Assembly: GCA_003483345.1 (NCBI GenBank) | Contig: DMWH01000103.1 | Coordinates: 4,509-9,703 of the forward strand | Length of the DNA: 5,195 bases | Source: Clostridiales bacterium | GTDB lineage: Bacteria; Bacillota; Clostridia; Tissierellales; Sedimentibacteraceae | Direction of reading: 5' to 3' | Shown here: piece by piece, positions 1-5,195 of the stretch | Layout: every line of letters starts with the position of its first letter | Position numbering within the stretch: position 1 is the stretch's first letter | Translations under genes and position numbers: made by a program | The notes under the pieces: model-generated | What the model saw: only the letters and a program-made list of their open reading frames with translations | Database searches by the model: none | Told to the model about the DNA's origin: nothing

Positions 1-575
1 GTACAACCTATTAATGGTTTTTCTTTTTCACCTTCTGCTACTGCTTTAGGGATAGAACACATTCCAACTATTGAACCGGCAGCATTATTTAATATTTTTC
101 GAGTAACGGTATTTATACCTACTTCAGCTATAGGGTACATCATACTTATGTCTTTAGTACCCACATATATGCTGGTGTTTCCTGAGGCCATTGTAGTTAA
201 CATTAACTTTGGCATTCCTATTGGCATAGTTTGCATTATGCTCGTCAATATACTAGCTCCCATTGATCCACCTGTAGCTACTATGCCGTCAACCTTGCCA
301 TCTTTTATCAATTTACCAACAAGCTTAATCCCTCCTTTAATTATAATATTAACTCTGTCAGTTTTCCCTAATTTTAGAAAGTTATCCATATTAATATCTG
401 CATTTGATATAACTTCTGAAAGGCTTATATCTGCCCAACCTACTTCCTTCCCAACAGATACCTCAAAAATTGTAGGATCACCACCAGCGACCTTGACTCT
501 CTCAGCAATATATTTTACTTCATTACCCTTAGTATCAAGTATACCAGCAACTAATATTTTGGGTCTCTTTCTCAT
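1..575 (-). CDS. Tm-1-like ATP-binding (UPF0261 family) protein, N-terminal half, 3' end off the window
   Basis: The frame opens with ATG at 575-573, behind an AGGAGG site at 583-588 with 7-nt spacing. It stays open for 191 codons and leaves the left edge. Visible features fit the Tm-1-like/UPF0261 family: a first beta strand followed by GILDTKGNE (residues 11-19), a conserved ADIS (48-51), a glycine-rich GGSMGA (102-107), then TTMASGN (127-133), YVGTKDISMMY (137-147), and NNAAGSIVGM (163-172). The last residues, KPLIGC, match the point where family members read KPLIG followed by a TxFGVTTP-like stretch. Family members are about 400 residues, so roughly half is present. The plant relative Tm-1 binds ATP and blocks a tobamovirus replication protein. 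The bacterial role is not established, and no reaction can be assigned here. There is no signal peptide, so it should be cytoplasmic. It follows the Liv-type operon on the same strand after 140 nt and may be cotranscribed or have its own promoter. Family call is firm; function is open. Confidence 0.9.
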   Translation of the reverse strand, partial: MRKRPKILVAGILDTKGNEVKYIAERVKVAGGDPTIFEVSVGKEVGWADISLSEVISNADINMDNFLKLGKTDRVNIIIKGGIKLVGKLIKDGKVDGIVATGGSMGASILTSIMQTMPIGMPKLMLTTMASGNTSIYVGTKDISMMYPIAEVGINTVTRKILNNAAGSIVGMCSIPKAVAEGEKEKPLIGC

Positions 576-582
576 AATTAAA

Positions 583-588
583 CCTCCT
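583..588 (-). promoter_or_regulatory. Ribosome binding site of the Tm-1-like gene
   Basis: On the minus strand AGGAGG stands 7 nt before the ATG at 575-573. It is a consensus Shine-Dalgarno site and fixes the start of a gene whose frame is otherwise masked by a plus-strand shadow frame. Confidence 0.85.
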
Positions 589-641
589 AATACCAAATTA
601 AAAACTTTATTATTTTTTATTTAATATTAATAACTTTCGAA

Positions 642-647
642 ATTATA
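642..647 (-). promoter_or_regulatory. Possible -10 box upstream of the Tm-1-like gene (weak)
   Basis: A perfect TATAAT lies on the minus strand at 647-642, about 67 nt before the ATG at 575. At 17-nt spacing the -35 position reads CATTCA, a poor match. A better TTGAAA exists but sits 23 nt upstream, which is too far for a standard sigma-A promoter. The box lies inside a 14-bp AT-only palindrome (640-653) and beside TTTCGAAA (635-642). The whole spacer 576-715 is so AT-rich that a TATAAT by chance is likely. It is recorded because it is the only promoter candidate between livM and this gene. Confidence 0.22.
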
Positions 648-715
648 TAATTTTCTTTTTTTGCTGAATGTTTCAAGAAATAAAAATTTAAATACATCAT
701 ATTTCTTTCTAATTA

Positions 716-1666
716 TTATTTCTTCTTATTAAAAACAGATTTAAACTTGGAATAATTAATCCCTAATATACCATTTGGAAGAAATATCATTATTAATATA
801 AAAATTATTCCAATTACTATCCAATATCTATTAGTATATTGTTTTGTGATATTCATAAGAAAAATAACAATTATGCCACCAATTATTCCACCCTCAAGGT
901 GATATATTCCACCTATTAATGCTGCCATTAGTACCATAACATTTGCAGACAAATCCCCTGTAGCTGGTGTTACTGAGCCAGTTGAAAATATTCCCAGAAG
1001 ACCACCTACTCCAGCAAAAAATCCTGAAATTATTATTGCAAAAAACCTTCGGAAATCTGTATCAAATCCAAGGGTGTTCATCCTTATTATATTTCCTTCC
1101 AGTCCTCTAAGCGATAATCCAAAAGGAGAATTTACGATTCTTTTAAGAATAAGGTAAGAAATTATTAAGATAACAAGTGTAAGATAATATCTAGGATTTG
1201 TATCTATGAGTGAAAACCCGAAAATAGAAGGTCTGGCAACTCCTGAAAATCCATTGTAACCATGCGTAACCGATTGCCAATCAAGCATTAAACCAGAAAA
1301 AAGTTGAGATAATGCTATTGTCATCATCATAAAATAAATACCACCTGAACGTATTGCAATTGCACCAAAAATTGCACTTAAAATTACTGCACCTATTATT
1401 GCAAGTGGTATACTGATATAAGTTGGGAAATTAAAATCTTTAGCTGTTAAAGCAAACACATATCCAGCCATTGCATAATAAGACATTTGAGCAAATGAAA
1501 CAATTCCACAATATCCAGTAAGTAGAATAAAACTCATAGCAGTTATAGAAATCGTAAAACCTGTTATCATAGTCTGAGTCCAATATTCTCCAAGCCATAA
1601 AGGAATTGTAAATGCAATAATTATCAAAAATATAGTCGCGAGGACTTTAGGTGTTCGTTTTATCAT
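716..1666 (-). CDS. livM: Branched-chain-type (HAAT) ABC transporter permease, LivM-like
   Basis: The 316-residue protein is one of the two membrane subunits of a Liv-type importer and would form half of the channel. It is hydrophobic throughout, with about eight to ten membrane segments. The family's N-terminal core is at residues 49-69 (LTGYCGIVSFAQ, then the SYYAMAGY stretch), and a membrane segment near 279-296 is followed by PNGILG at 297-302, the usual LivM ending. A Lys-rich tail (KSVFNKKK) follows, consistent with a cytoplasmic C-terminus. The start ATG at 1666-1664 overlaps the livH TGA as ATGA. Its Shine-Dalgarno AAGGA (1674-1678) lies inside the last codons of livH, which implies translational coupling. 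Length is normal and no frame break is seen. The symbol describes the family; the transported substrate need not be leucine. Confidence 0.93.
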   Translation of the reverse strand: MIKRTPKVLATIFLIIIAFTIPLWLGEYWTQTMITGFTISITAMSFILLTGYCGIVSFAQMSYYAMAGYVFALTAKDFNFPTYISIPLAIIGAVILSAIFGAIAIRSGGIYFMMMTIALSQLFSGLMLDWQSVTHGYNGFSGVARPSIFGFSLIDTNPRYYLTLVILIISYLILKRIVNSPFGLSLRGLEGNIIRMNTLGFDTDFRRFFAIIISGFFAGVGGLLGIFSTGSVTPATGDLSANVMVLMAALIGGIYHLEGGIIGGIIVIFLMNITKQYTNRYWIVIGIIFILIMIFLPNGILGINYSKFKSVFNKKK

Positions 1667-2517
1667 GATTCCTTCCTTCCAAGAATTCCACGTGGCCTAA
1701 ATAAAAGCACTATTATTAAAGATCCCATCATTAAAAAATTAGTTATCTGTGGAATATAAGTTCGCCCAAAACTATCTATTAATCCAACAATTATTGCCCC
1801 TAATGCTGCACCTGGAATACTTCCTAATCCACCCATTATTACAACTACTAGCGCATATGTTAGAATTGAGAAATCTGTTCCAGGTCCAAAACTTATATAT
1901 GTACCTCCTATTGACCCACTAAGACCTGTTAAAAATCCGGCTAATACAAAAACTGTGGTATAAGTCCTATCTATATTAATACCCAAAGCCGACACCATTG
2001 AACGGTTATCAATTCCAGCTCTAAGTACTCGGCCATATTGTGTCCGTTTAAGTAAAATCCACATCAAGATACCAATAAAAACCGCTATAATTAATACAAA
2101 TAAGCGATATCCCGGATAATTACTGCTAAAAATCTTAATTGGAATTTTTGTAAATGATGGTTCTTTAATAATTTGAGGAAGACCACCCCATATTATAAGA
2201 CACAGGTCTCTTATGGTTACTGATACACCTAGCGTAAGTAACGCTTGCGACAAATCAGATTTTGCAAAAGGTAAAATTTTTTCTATCACAAATGCAATTA
2301 TTCCAACTGTAATACTTCCAACGATAATGGCAACTAACCAGTTTCCTGTTGCTTTTTGGACAGAAAGACCTACATAAGCACCTAAGATATAAAACATACC
2401 ATGAGCCATATTCACAACTCTCATTACACCAAATAAAAGTGTGAACCCACTTGCTATAATGAAAAGAAGTCCTCCGTAAGTTAAACCATTAAGAAATTGA
2501 ATTAATATTCTATCCAA
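1663..2517 (-). CDS. livH: Branched-chain-type (HAAT) ABC transporter permease, LivH-like
   Basis: The 284-residue protein is the second channel subunit. The family's N-terminal block is intact at residues 23-48 (SGFTLLFGVMR, then VVNMAHGMF and ILGAY). The cytoplasmic coupling region follows at about 157-182 (KRTQYGRVLRAGIDN, then ALGINI), then GGLGSIPGA at 229-237 and RPRGILG at 274-280 near the end. Hydrophobic segments between these fit about eight membrane spans. The start is TTG at 2517-2515: an in-frame TAA at 2538-2536 and no ATG or GTG between them leave no other upstream start, and the next ATG (residue 32) would cut into the conserved core. Its Shine-Dalgarno is imperfect (AAAGGGTG, 2523-2530). 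The gene follows livF after 27 nt and overlaps livM by 4 nt. Substrate identity is not readable from this subunit. Confidence 0.93.
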   Translation of the reverse strand: MDRILIQFLNGLTYGGLLFIIASGFTLLFGVMRVVNMAHGMFYILGAYVGLSVQKATGNWLVAIIVGSITVGIIAFVIEKILPFAKSDLSQALLTLGVSVTIRDLCLIIWGGLPQIIKEPSFTKIPIKIFSSNYPGYRLFVLIIAVFIGILMWILLKRTQYGRVLRAGIDNRSMVSALGINIDRTYTTVFVLAGFLTGLSGSIGGTYISFGPGTDFSILTYALVVVIMGGLGSIPGAALGAIIVGLIDSFGRTYIPQITNFLMMGSLIIVLLFRPRGILGRKES

Positions 2518-2522
2518 ACTCC

Positions 2523-2530
2523 CACCCTTT
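2523..2530 (-). promoter_or_regulatory. Imperfect ribosome binding site before the TTG start of livH
   Basis: The minus strand reads AAAGGGTG, then GGAG and GT, directly before TTG at 2517-2515. Pairing with the 16S tail is only partial (AAGG plus a wobble), unlike the near-consensus sites of the other genes here. With the TTG start it suggests that livH translation depends partly on ribosomes arriving from livF, 27 nt upstream. Confidence 0.55.
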
Positions 2531-2544
2531 CTATATTATTTATT

Positions 2545-3255
2545 TTATGCTCCAACTCCAAGTAATTTACTTCTTAAAGAAGCATCTTTCATAATTTTTT
2601 CTGAATCTACTTTCTGAACAATTTGCCCAGATACCATAACACTCAATTCATCTGCTAATGAAGTTGCAACATTGATATTTTGCTCCACAAGTAAAATATG
2701 AATACCTTCTGACATTAGTCGTTTACAAACTTCGATAAGATTTTTAATCATGACTGGAGCTAGACCTTCCGATGGTTCATCCATTATTAATAGAGAAGGG
2801 TTAAGCAATAGCGCACGCCCAATTGCTATCATTTGCTGTTCACCCCCCGAAAAATTAGCAGCACTTTTATTTGGTTGCTTTTTTAGATTAGGGAAAAGAT
2901 CATAAATTTTATTAATATTCCACTCTTTATTAATATCATTTTTAGGCATTACTATTTTAAAATGTTCGTCTGCTGAAAGGGAGGGAAATAATTCCCTCCC
3001 TTGAGGAACATATCCTACTCCTAGAGATGCTACCTTGTAGGGTTTAAAATTTGAAATATCTTTACCTTTTAATATTATTTTTCCAGAAGTCATAGGGACT
3101 AGACCCATGATTACCTTTACAAGCGTAGATTTTCCCATACCGTTTCTTCCAACAATTGCAATAATCTTCTCTTTAAGGTCAAATGTAACTCCTTGCAATA
3201 TGTGGCTTGACCCATATTGCGAATGAACATTGTCTAATGTTAATATACTATTCAT
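2545..3255 (-). CDS. livF: Branched-chain-type ABC transporter ATP-binding protein, LivF-like
   Basis: This 236-residue ATPase is one half of the nucleotide-binding pair that drives the importer from the cytoplasmic face. Motifs in order are Walker A GRNGMGKST (36-44), Q-loop at Gln85 in the family-typical VPQGRELFPSL, signature FSGGEQQM (135-142), Walker B LLIMDE (155-160) with catalytic Glu160, and VEQN (190-193), where Gln192 occupies the usual switch-histidine position as in other LivF proteins. The start is ATG at 3255, with GGAGGT (3263-3268) 7 nt upstream. A TTG 15 nt earlier (3270) also opens the frame, but it sits on top of the Shine-Dalgarno itself and is less likely. The first 8 nt overlap the end of livG, so the two ATPases are probably made in equal amounts. 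A strong inverted repeat at 2977-3002 lies over codons 85-93. Length and motifs are normal. Confidence 0.94.
   Translation of the reverse strand: MNSILTLDNVHSQYGSSHILQGVTFDLKEKIIAIVGRNGMGKSTLVKVIMGLVPMTSGKIILKGKDISNFKPYKVASLGVGYVPQGRELFPSLSADEHFKIVMPKNDINKEWNINKIYDLFPNLKKQPNKSAANFSGGEQQMIAIGRALLLNPSLLIMDEPSEGLAPVMIKNLIEVCKRLMSEGIHILLVEQNINVATSLADELSVMVSGQIVQKVDSEKIMKDASLRSKLLGVGA
2977..3002 (-). repeat. Perfect 11-bp inverted repeat (hairpin) inside livF
   Basis: The plus strand reads AAGGGAGGGAA at 2977-2987 and its exact reverse complement TTCCCTCCCTT at 2992-3002, with a 4-nt loop (2988-2991). Seven of the 11 pairs are G-C per arm apart from the A-T ends and one central A-T. In mRNA it would fold over codons 85-93 of livF. 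No U-tract follows on the minus strand, so it does not look like an intrinsic terminator. It encodes the ordinary LivF sequence QGRELFPSL, so chance from a conserved motif is possible. Confidence 0.8.
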
Positions 3256-4000
3256 CAATTTTACCTCCAAGATAAATATCCTGAACTATTTTATTAGCAG
3301 TTACTTCCTCAGGTGTACCTGAAACTAATACTTTTCCCTCATGAAGAACTATTACACGCTTTGCTACTCGTAATGCTACTTCCATATCGTGTTCTACTAT
3401 AAGTAGCGTTATATCGTCTTGTAACGAATGTAATAGGTTAATTAATAATTCTCGTTCTTTTGGAGAAAGACCTGCTGCTGGTTCATCAAGTAAAACTATT
3501 TGTGGCATGTGAGTAATAGACAAACCAACTTCTAACTGGCGCCTCTCACCATGAGATAAATCACCAGAGAGAGAATTGATTCTATCTGATAAACCAACTG
3601 ATTTGCCAATATCATAAATTCGCTTAGAATTAGAAATAAAATTGTCTGAATTACTAAATAATTTTAAACCACGTGTTAAGCCAAGCAAACTTAAAGCTAA
3701 GTTCTGTTTTACATCCAATTTTTCAAAAATTGAAGTGCTCTGATAAGTACGACGAAGCCCGAGTTCAACACGTTTTTTTACTGAAAAATTAGTAATATCC
3801 TTTCCAAACAATATTACTTTACCTTTTGTTGCTTTTCTCTCTCCACTAATTACATTAAACAATGTTGTCTTACCTGCGCCATTTGGACCAATTATTGCAA
3901 TACGTTCACCCCTCATGCAATCTATGCTAACATCAGTAAGCGCATGAAGGCCTGTAAACCATTTAGATACTCCTTGTAAAGATAATACTACTTCTTTCAT
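3248..4000 (-). CDS. livG: Branched-chain-type ABC transporter ATP-binding protein, LivG-like
   Basis: This 250-residue ATPase is the partner of LivF. Motifs in order are Walker A GPNGAGKTT (38-46), Q-loop at Gln87 in RRTYQSTSIF, signature LSHGERRQLEVG (148-159), Walker B IVLLDE (168-173) with catalytic Glu173, D-loop region AAGLSP, and the switch histidine His204 in VEHDM. The C-terminal extension ending QDIYLG (240-245) is the short branched-chain ATPase tail that marks LivG-type subunits. The signature reads LSHGE instead of LSGGQ, a variant known in this family. Two ATGs are in frame, at 4006 and 4000. AAAAGGA (4007-4013) abuts the first but is 6 nt from the second, so 4000 is preferred. 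It follows the receptor gene after only 17 nt and overlaps livF by 8 nt (ATGAATAG). Confidence 0.94.
   Translation of the reverse strand: MKEVVLSLQGVSKWFTGLHALTDVSIDCMRGERIAIIGPNGAGKTTLFNVISGERKATKGKVILFGKDITNFSVKKRVELGLRRTYQSTSIFEKLDVKQNLALSLLGLTRGLKLFSNSDNFISNSKRIYDIGKSVGLSDRINSLSGDLSHGERRQLEVGLSITHMPQIVLLDEPAAGLSPKERELLINLLHSLQDDITLLIVEHDMEVALRVAKRVIVLHEGKVLVSGTPEEVTANKIVQDIYLGGKIDE
3263..3268 (-). promoter_or_regulatory. Ribosome binding site that fixes the livF start
   Basis: GGAGGT on the minus strand lies 7 nt before ATG 3255 and inside the last codons of livG. It overlaps the alternative TTG start at 3270-3268, arguing for the shorter 236-residue LivF. Confidence 0.8.
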
Positions 4001-4006
4001 AACCAT

Positions 4007-4013
4007 TCCTTTT
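4007..4013 (-). promoter_or_regulatory. Ribosome binding site that fixes the livG start
   Basis: AAAAGGA is 6 nt from the ATG at 4000 but directly touches the ATG at 4006, so the second ATG is the better start. It sits in the 17-nt gap after the receptor stop codon (TAA, 4020-4018). Confidence 0.7.
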
Positions 4014-4017
4014 CTTA

Positions 4018-5195
4018 TTAAGAATCTGGGAACATTTGATCAATGCTTTCCTTGTCATAAACTGGCTGAGCTTCATATTCTGCAGGATCATAATTCCAAA
4101 ATTGGCCAACCTGAGAATATGTTTTTACTGGTATATTTTTCCAAACACCATCAACATTTTGTACTTCATTAACAAAAAAATCACAAACAACACTGTGGTG
4201 ATCATCTAAAGATATATGACTGTTTGGAGCTTCAATTTCTGTTTTACCATATACTTCACAGAAAGCTTCAAAATCTTCAATGTTTCCATTAACAGCTTCT
4301 ATAGCAGCAATTGTAAAGAGAGCGCCAGTATAGTACGCACTGGTAAAACCACCGTATGGACGTCCACGTAATTCCCAATATCTATCATAGAGATGCTTAA
4401 ATTCTGGTCTATCACTTTCAAGAGTAATCACATTAACTGATAAAACACCATCTACTACTTCTCCCAAAGTTGTCACAGTTCCTGAATCCAGAGAAGTAGG
4501 GCTGCCAAGTATCGGAATCTCTACTCCAAAACTCTCCATCTGAGTTAAAAAGTTCATTATGTCTGTTCCGCTAAGGGTAACAAATATACCGTCAATATCT
4601 TTTGGCAAGTCCGTTATTATAGGACTATAATCACTTGTACCTATCGGTACCCAATATTTTTTAGCTACAGTTCCACCCTTTTCAACAAAGGTTTTTAACA
4701 ACGCGCCTACAGTTGAATATGGAAAGTCATAATCTTCACCTATTGTGACAATTCTTTTATAACCCTGTTCATAAATATATTCTCCAAAAGGATGCATTGG
4801 TTGAATACCATTATTTGAAGTTCTGAACAGATTAGGTGCTATTCCACGTGTTGTAACAGTTTCTGCAGCTGTACAACAAGCATTTACAAGAGTATTGGGA
4901 AATTCACCTATAGAATTCTTTATTGCTGTACCTTCTGATCCACTTAAAGGACCAAGAACTATCTGACATTTGTCTCGATTAACTGCTGCCCTCATTGAAT
5001 CAATCGCGGTCTCCGGAGTCATATCTGTAGGTAAAATAAATACATTAACAGGCCTACCTGCAACTTCATAACCTACATCTTCAAAAGCAATATTGATACC
5101 ATCAATAGCGTCTTGCCCAAGCTGAGCAAATGCACCTGATGTTACAGATAAAACACCTATATTTATTGGTCCTGCTGCGGTTGTTTCTGATGCTG
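4018..5195 (-). CDS. Liv-type ABC transporter substrate-binding protein (type 1 periplasmic-binding fold), N-terminus off the window
   Basis: The frame is open from the right edge to TAA at 4020-4018 and shows 391 residues. It would capture the ligand outside the membrane and deliver it to LivHM. The visible start, Ala-Ser-Glu-Thr-Thr-Ala-Ala-Gly, looks like the linker after a signal peptide or lipobox, so probably only about 20-30 residues are missing; this is inference. PINIGVLSVTSGAFAQLGQ (visible residues 9-27), then GINIAFEDVG and TDMTPETAIDSM, is the classic first lobe of LivJ-like receptors. LGPLSGSEGTA (80-90) is the expected ligand-contacting loop. Second-lobe marks include GYKRIVTIGEDYDFPYSTV and SDYSPIITDLP. 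ATG 5022 is an internal methionine, not the start. The visible part has five cysteines, two adjacent (106-107). The closest remembered relatives are LivJ-like receptors of unassigned ligand, so no substrate is claimed. It leads the operon. Confidence 0.93.
   Translation of the reverse strand, partial: ASETTAAGPINIGVLSVTSGAFAQLGQDAIDGINIAFEDVGYEVAGRPVNVFILPTDMTPETAIDSMRAAVNRDKCQIVLGPLSGSEGTAIKNSIGEFPNTLVNACCTAAETVTTRGIAPNLFRTSNNGIQPMHPFGEYIYEQGYKRIVTIGEDYDFPYSTVGALLKTFVEKGGTVAKKYWVPIGTSDYSPIITDLPKDIDGIFVTLSGTDIMNFLTQMESFGVEIPILGSPTSLDSGTVTTLGEVVDGVLSVNVITLESDRPEFKHLYDRYWELRGRPYGGFTSAYYTGALFTIAAIEAVNGNIEDFEAFCEVYGKTEIEAPNSHISLDDHHSVVCDFFVNEVQNVDGVWKNIPVKTYSQVGQFWNYDPAEYEAQPVYDKESIDQMFPDS

Noticed and set aside
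190..193. LivF switch position
   Set aside because: Gln192 in place of the H-loop histidine (coding region of livF, residue numbering) is typical of LivF-type ATPases as I know them, so it is not a defect.
148..624. Open frame of 158 codons on the plus strand
   Set aside because: It is antisense to the Tm-1-like gene, has no plausible ribosome site, is abnormally rich in Pro, Ile, Leu and Ser, and matches no family. The minus-strand frame carries clear conserved blocks and a consensus Shine-Dalgarno.
675..707. 8-bp inverted repeat with a 17-nt loop downstream of livM, considered as a terminator
   Set aside because: The arms AAGAAATA (675-682) and TATTTCTT (700-707) contain one G-C pair, the loop is long, and no U-tract follows on the minus strand. 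It would be too weak to terminate.
3256..3270. TTG start at 3270 adding five residues to LivF
   Set aside because: The TTG overlaps the GGAGGT that serves ATG 3255, and the extra residues are not part of the family fold.
4001..4006. ATG at 4006 as the livG start
   Set aside because: The Shine-Dalgarno abuts it with no spacing, while ATG 4000 has 6-nt spacing. The difference is two residues and is not certain.
5020..5022. ATG at 5022 as the start of the substrate-binding protein
   Set aside because: The frame stays open to the right edge and encodes the conserved first lobe (PINIGV and following), so this Met is internal.
1..5195. tRNA, rRNA, CRISPR array, insertion sequence or riboswitch
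   Set aside because: The sequence is almost fully coding. The only spacer over 30 nt is 576-715, and no repeat-spacer pattern, transposase motif, terminal inverted repeats or cloverleaf was seen by eye.

Overview
The window is AT-rich. Its Shine-Dalgarno sites are purine-rich and close to consensus (AGGAGG, GGAGGT, AAAAGGA), it uses one TTG start, and its proteins are rich in Lys, Ile and Asn. This suggests a low-GC Gram-positive bacterium, probably an anaerobic clostridium-like Firmicute. That placement is inferred from composition and protein style, because no taxonomic marker gene is present.

Every gene lies on the minus strand, so the window reads right to left. From position 5195 down to 716 there is a complete but 5'-truncated branched-chain (HAAT/Liv-type) ABC importer operon: a periplasmic-binding-protein-like substrate receptor (N-terminus off the right edge), a LivG-type ATPase, a LivF-type ATPase, a LivH-type permease and a LivM-type permease. 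Spacing is very tight (17-nt gap, 8-nt overlap, 27-nt gap, 4-nt ATGA overlap), which implies one transcript with translational coupling. The promoter must lie right of the window. The receptor would capture a small polar ligand outside the membrane, LivH and LivM would form the channel, and LivG and LivF would power it. The ligand cannot be read from the sequence. The family covers branched-chain amino acids, amides, urea and aromatic acids.

After 140 nt of very AT-rich spacer (576-715), with no convincing terminator and a weak promoter candidate, a gene on the same strand starts at 575 and runs off the left edge. It encodes the N-terminal half of a Tm-1-like/UPF0261 protein, a nucleotide-binding family of unclear bacterial role. 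It was found by reading the minus strand. An open frame on the plus strand over the same bases is its antisense shadow.

The most unusual items are the pairing of a Tm-1-like gene with a Liv-type importer, and a perfect 11-bp GC-rich inverted repeat inside livF. Nothing in the window is clearly a new system. It is mainly a well-formed transporter operon plus one poorly understood neighbour.
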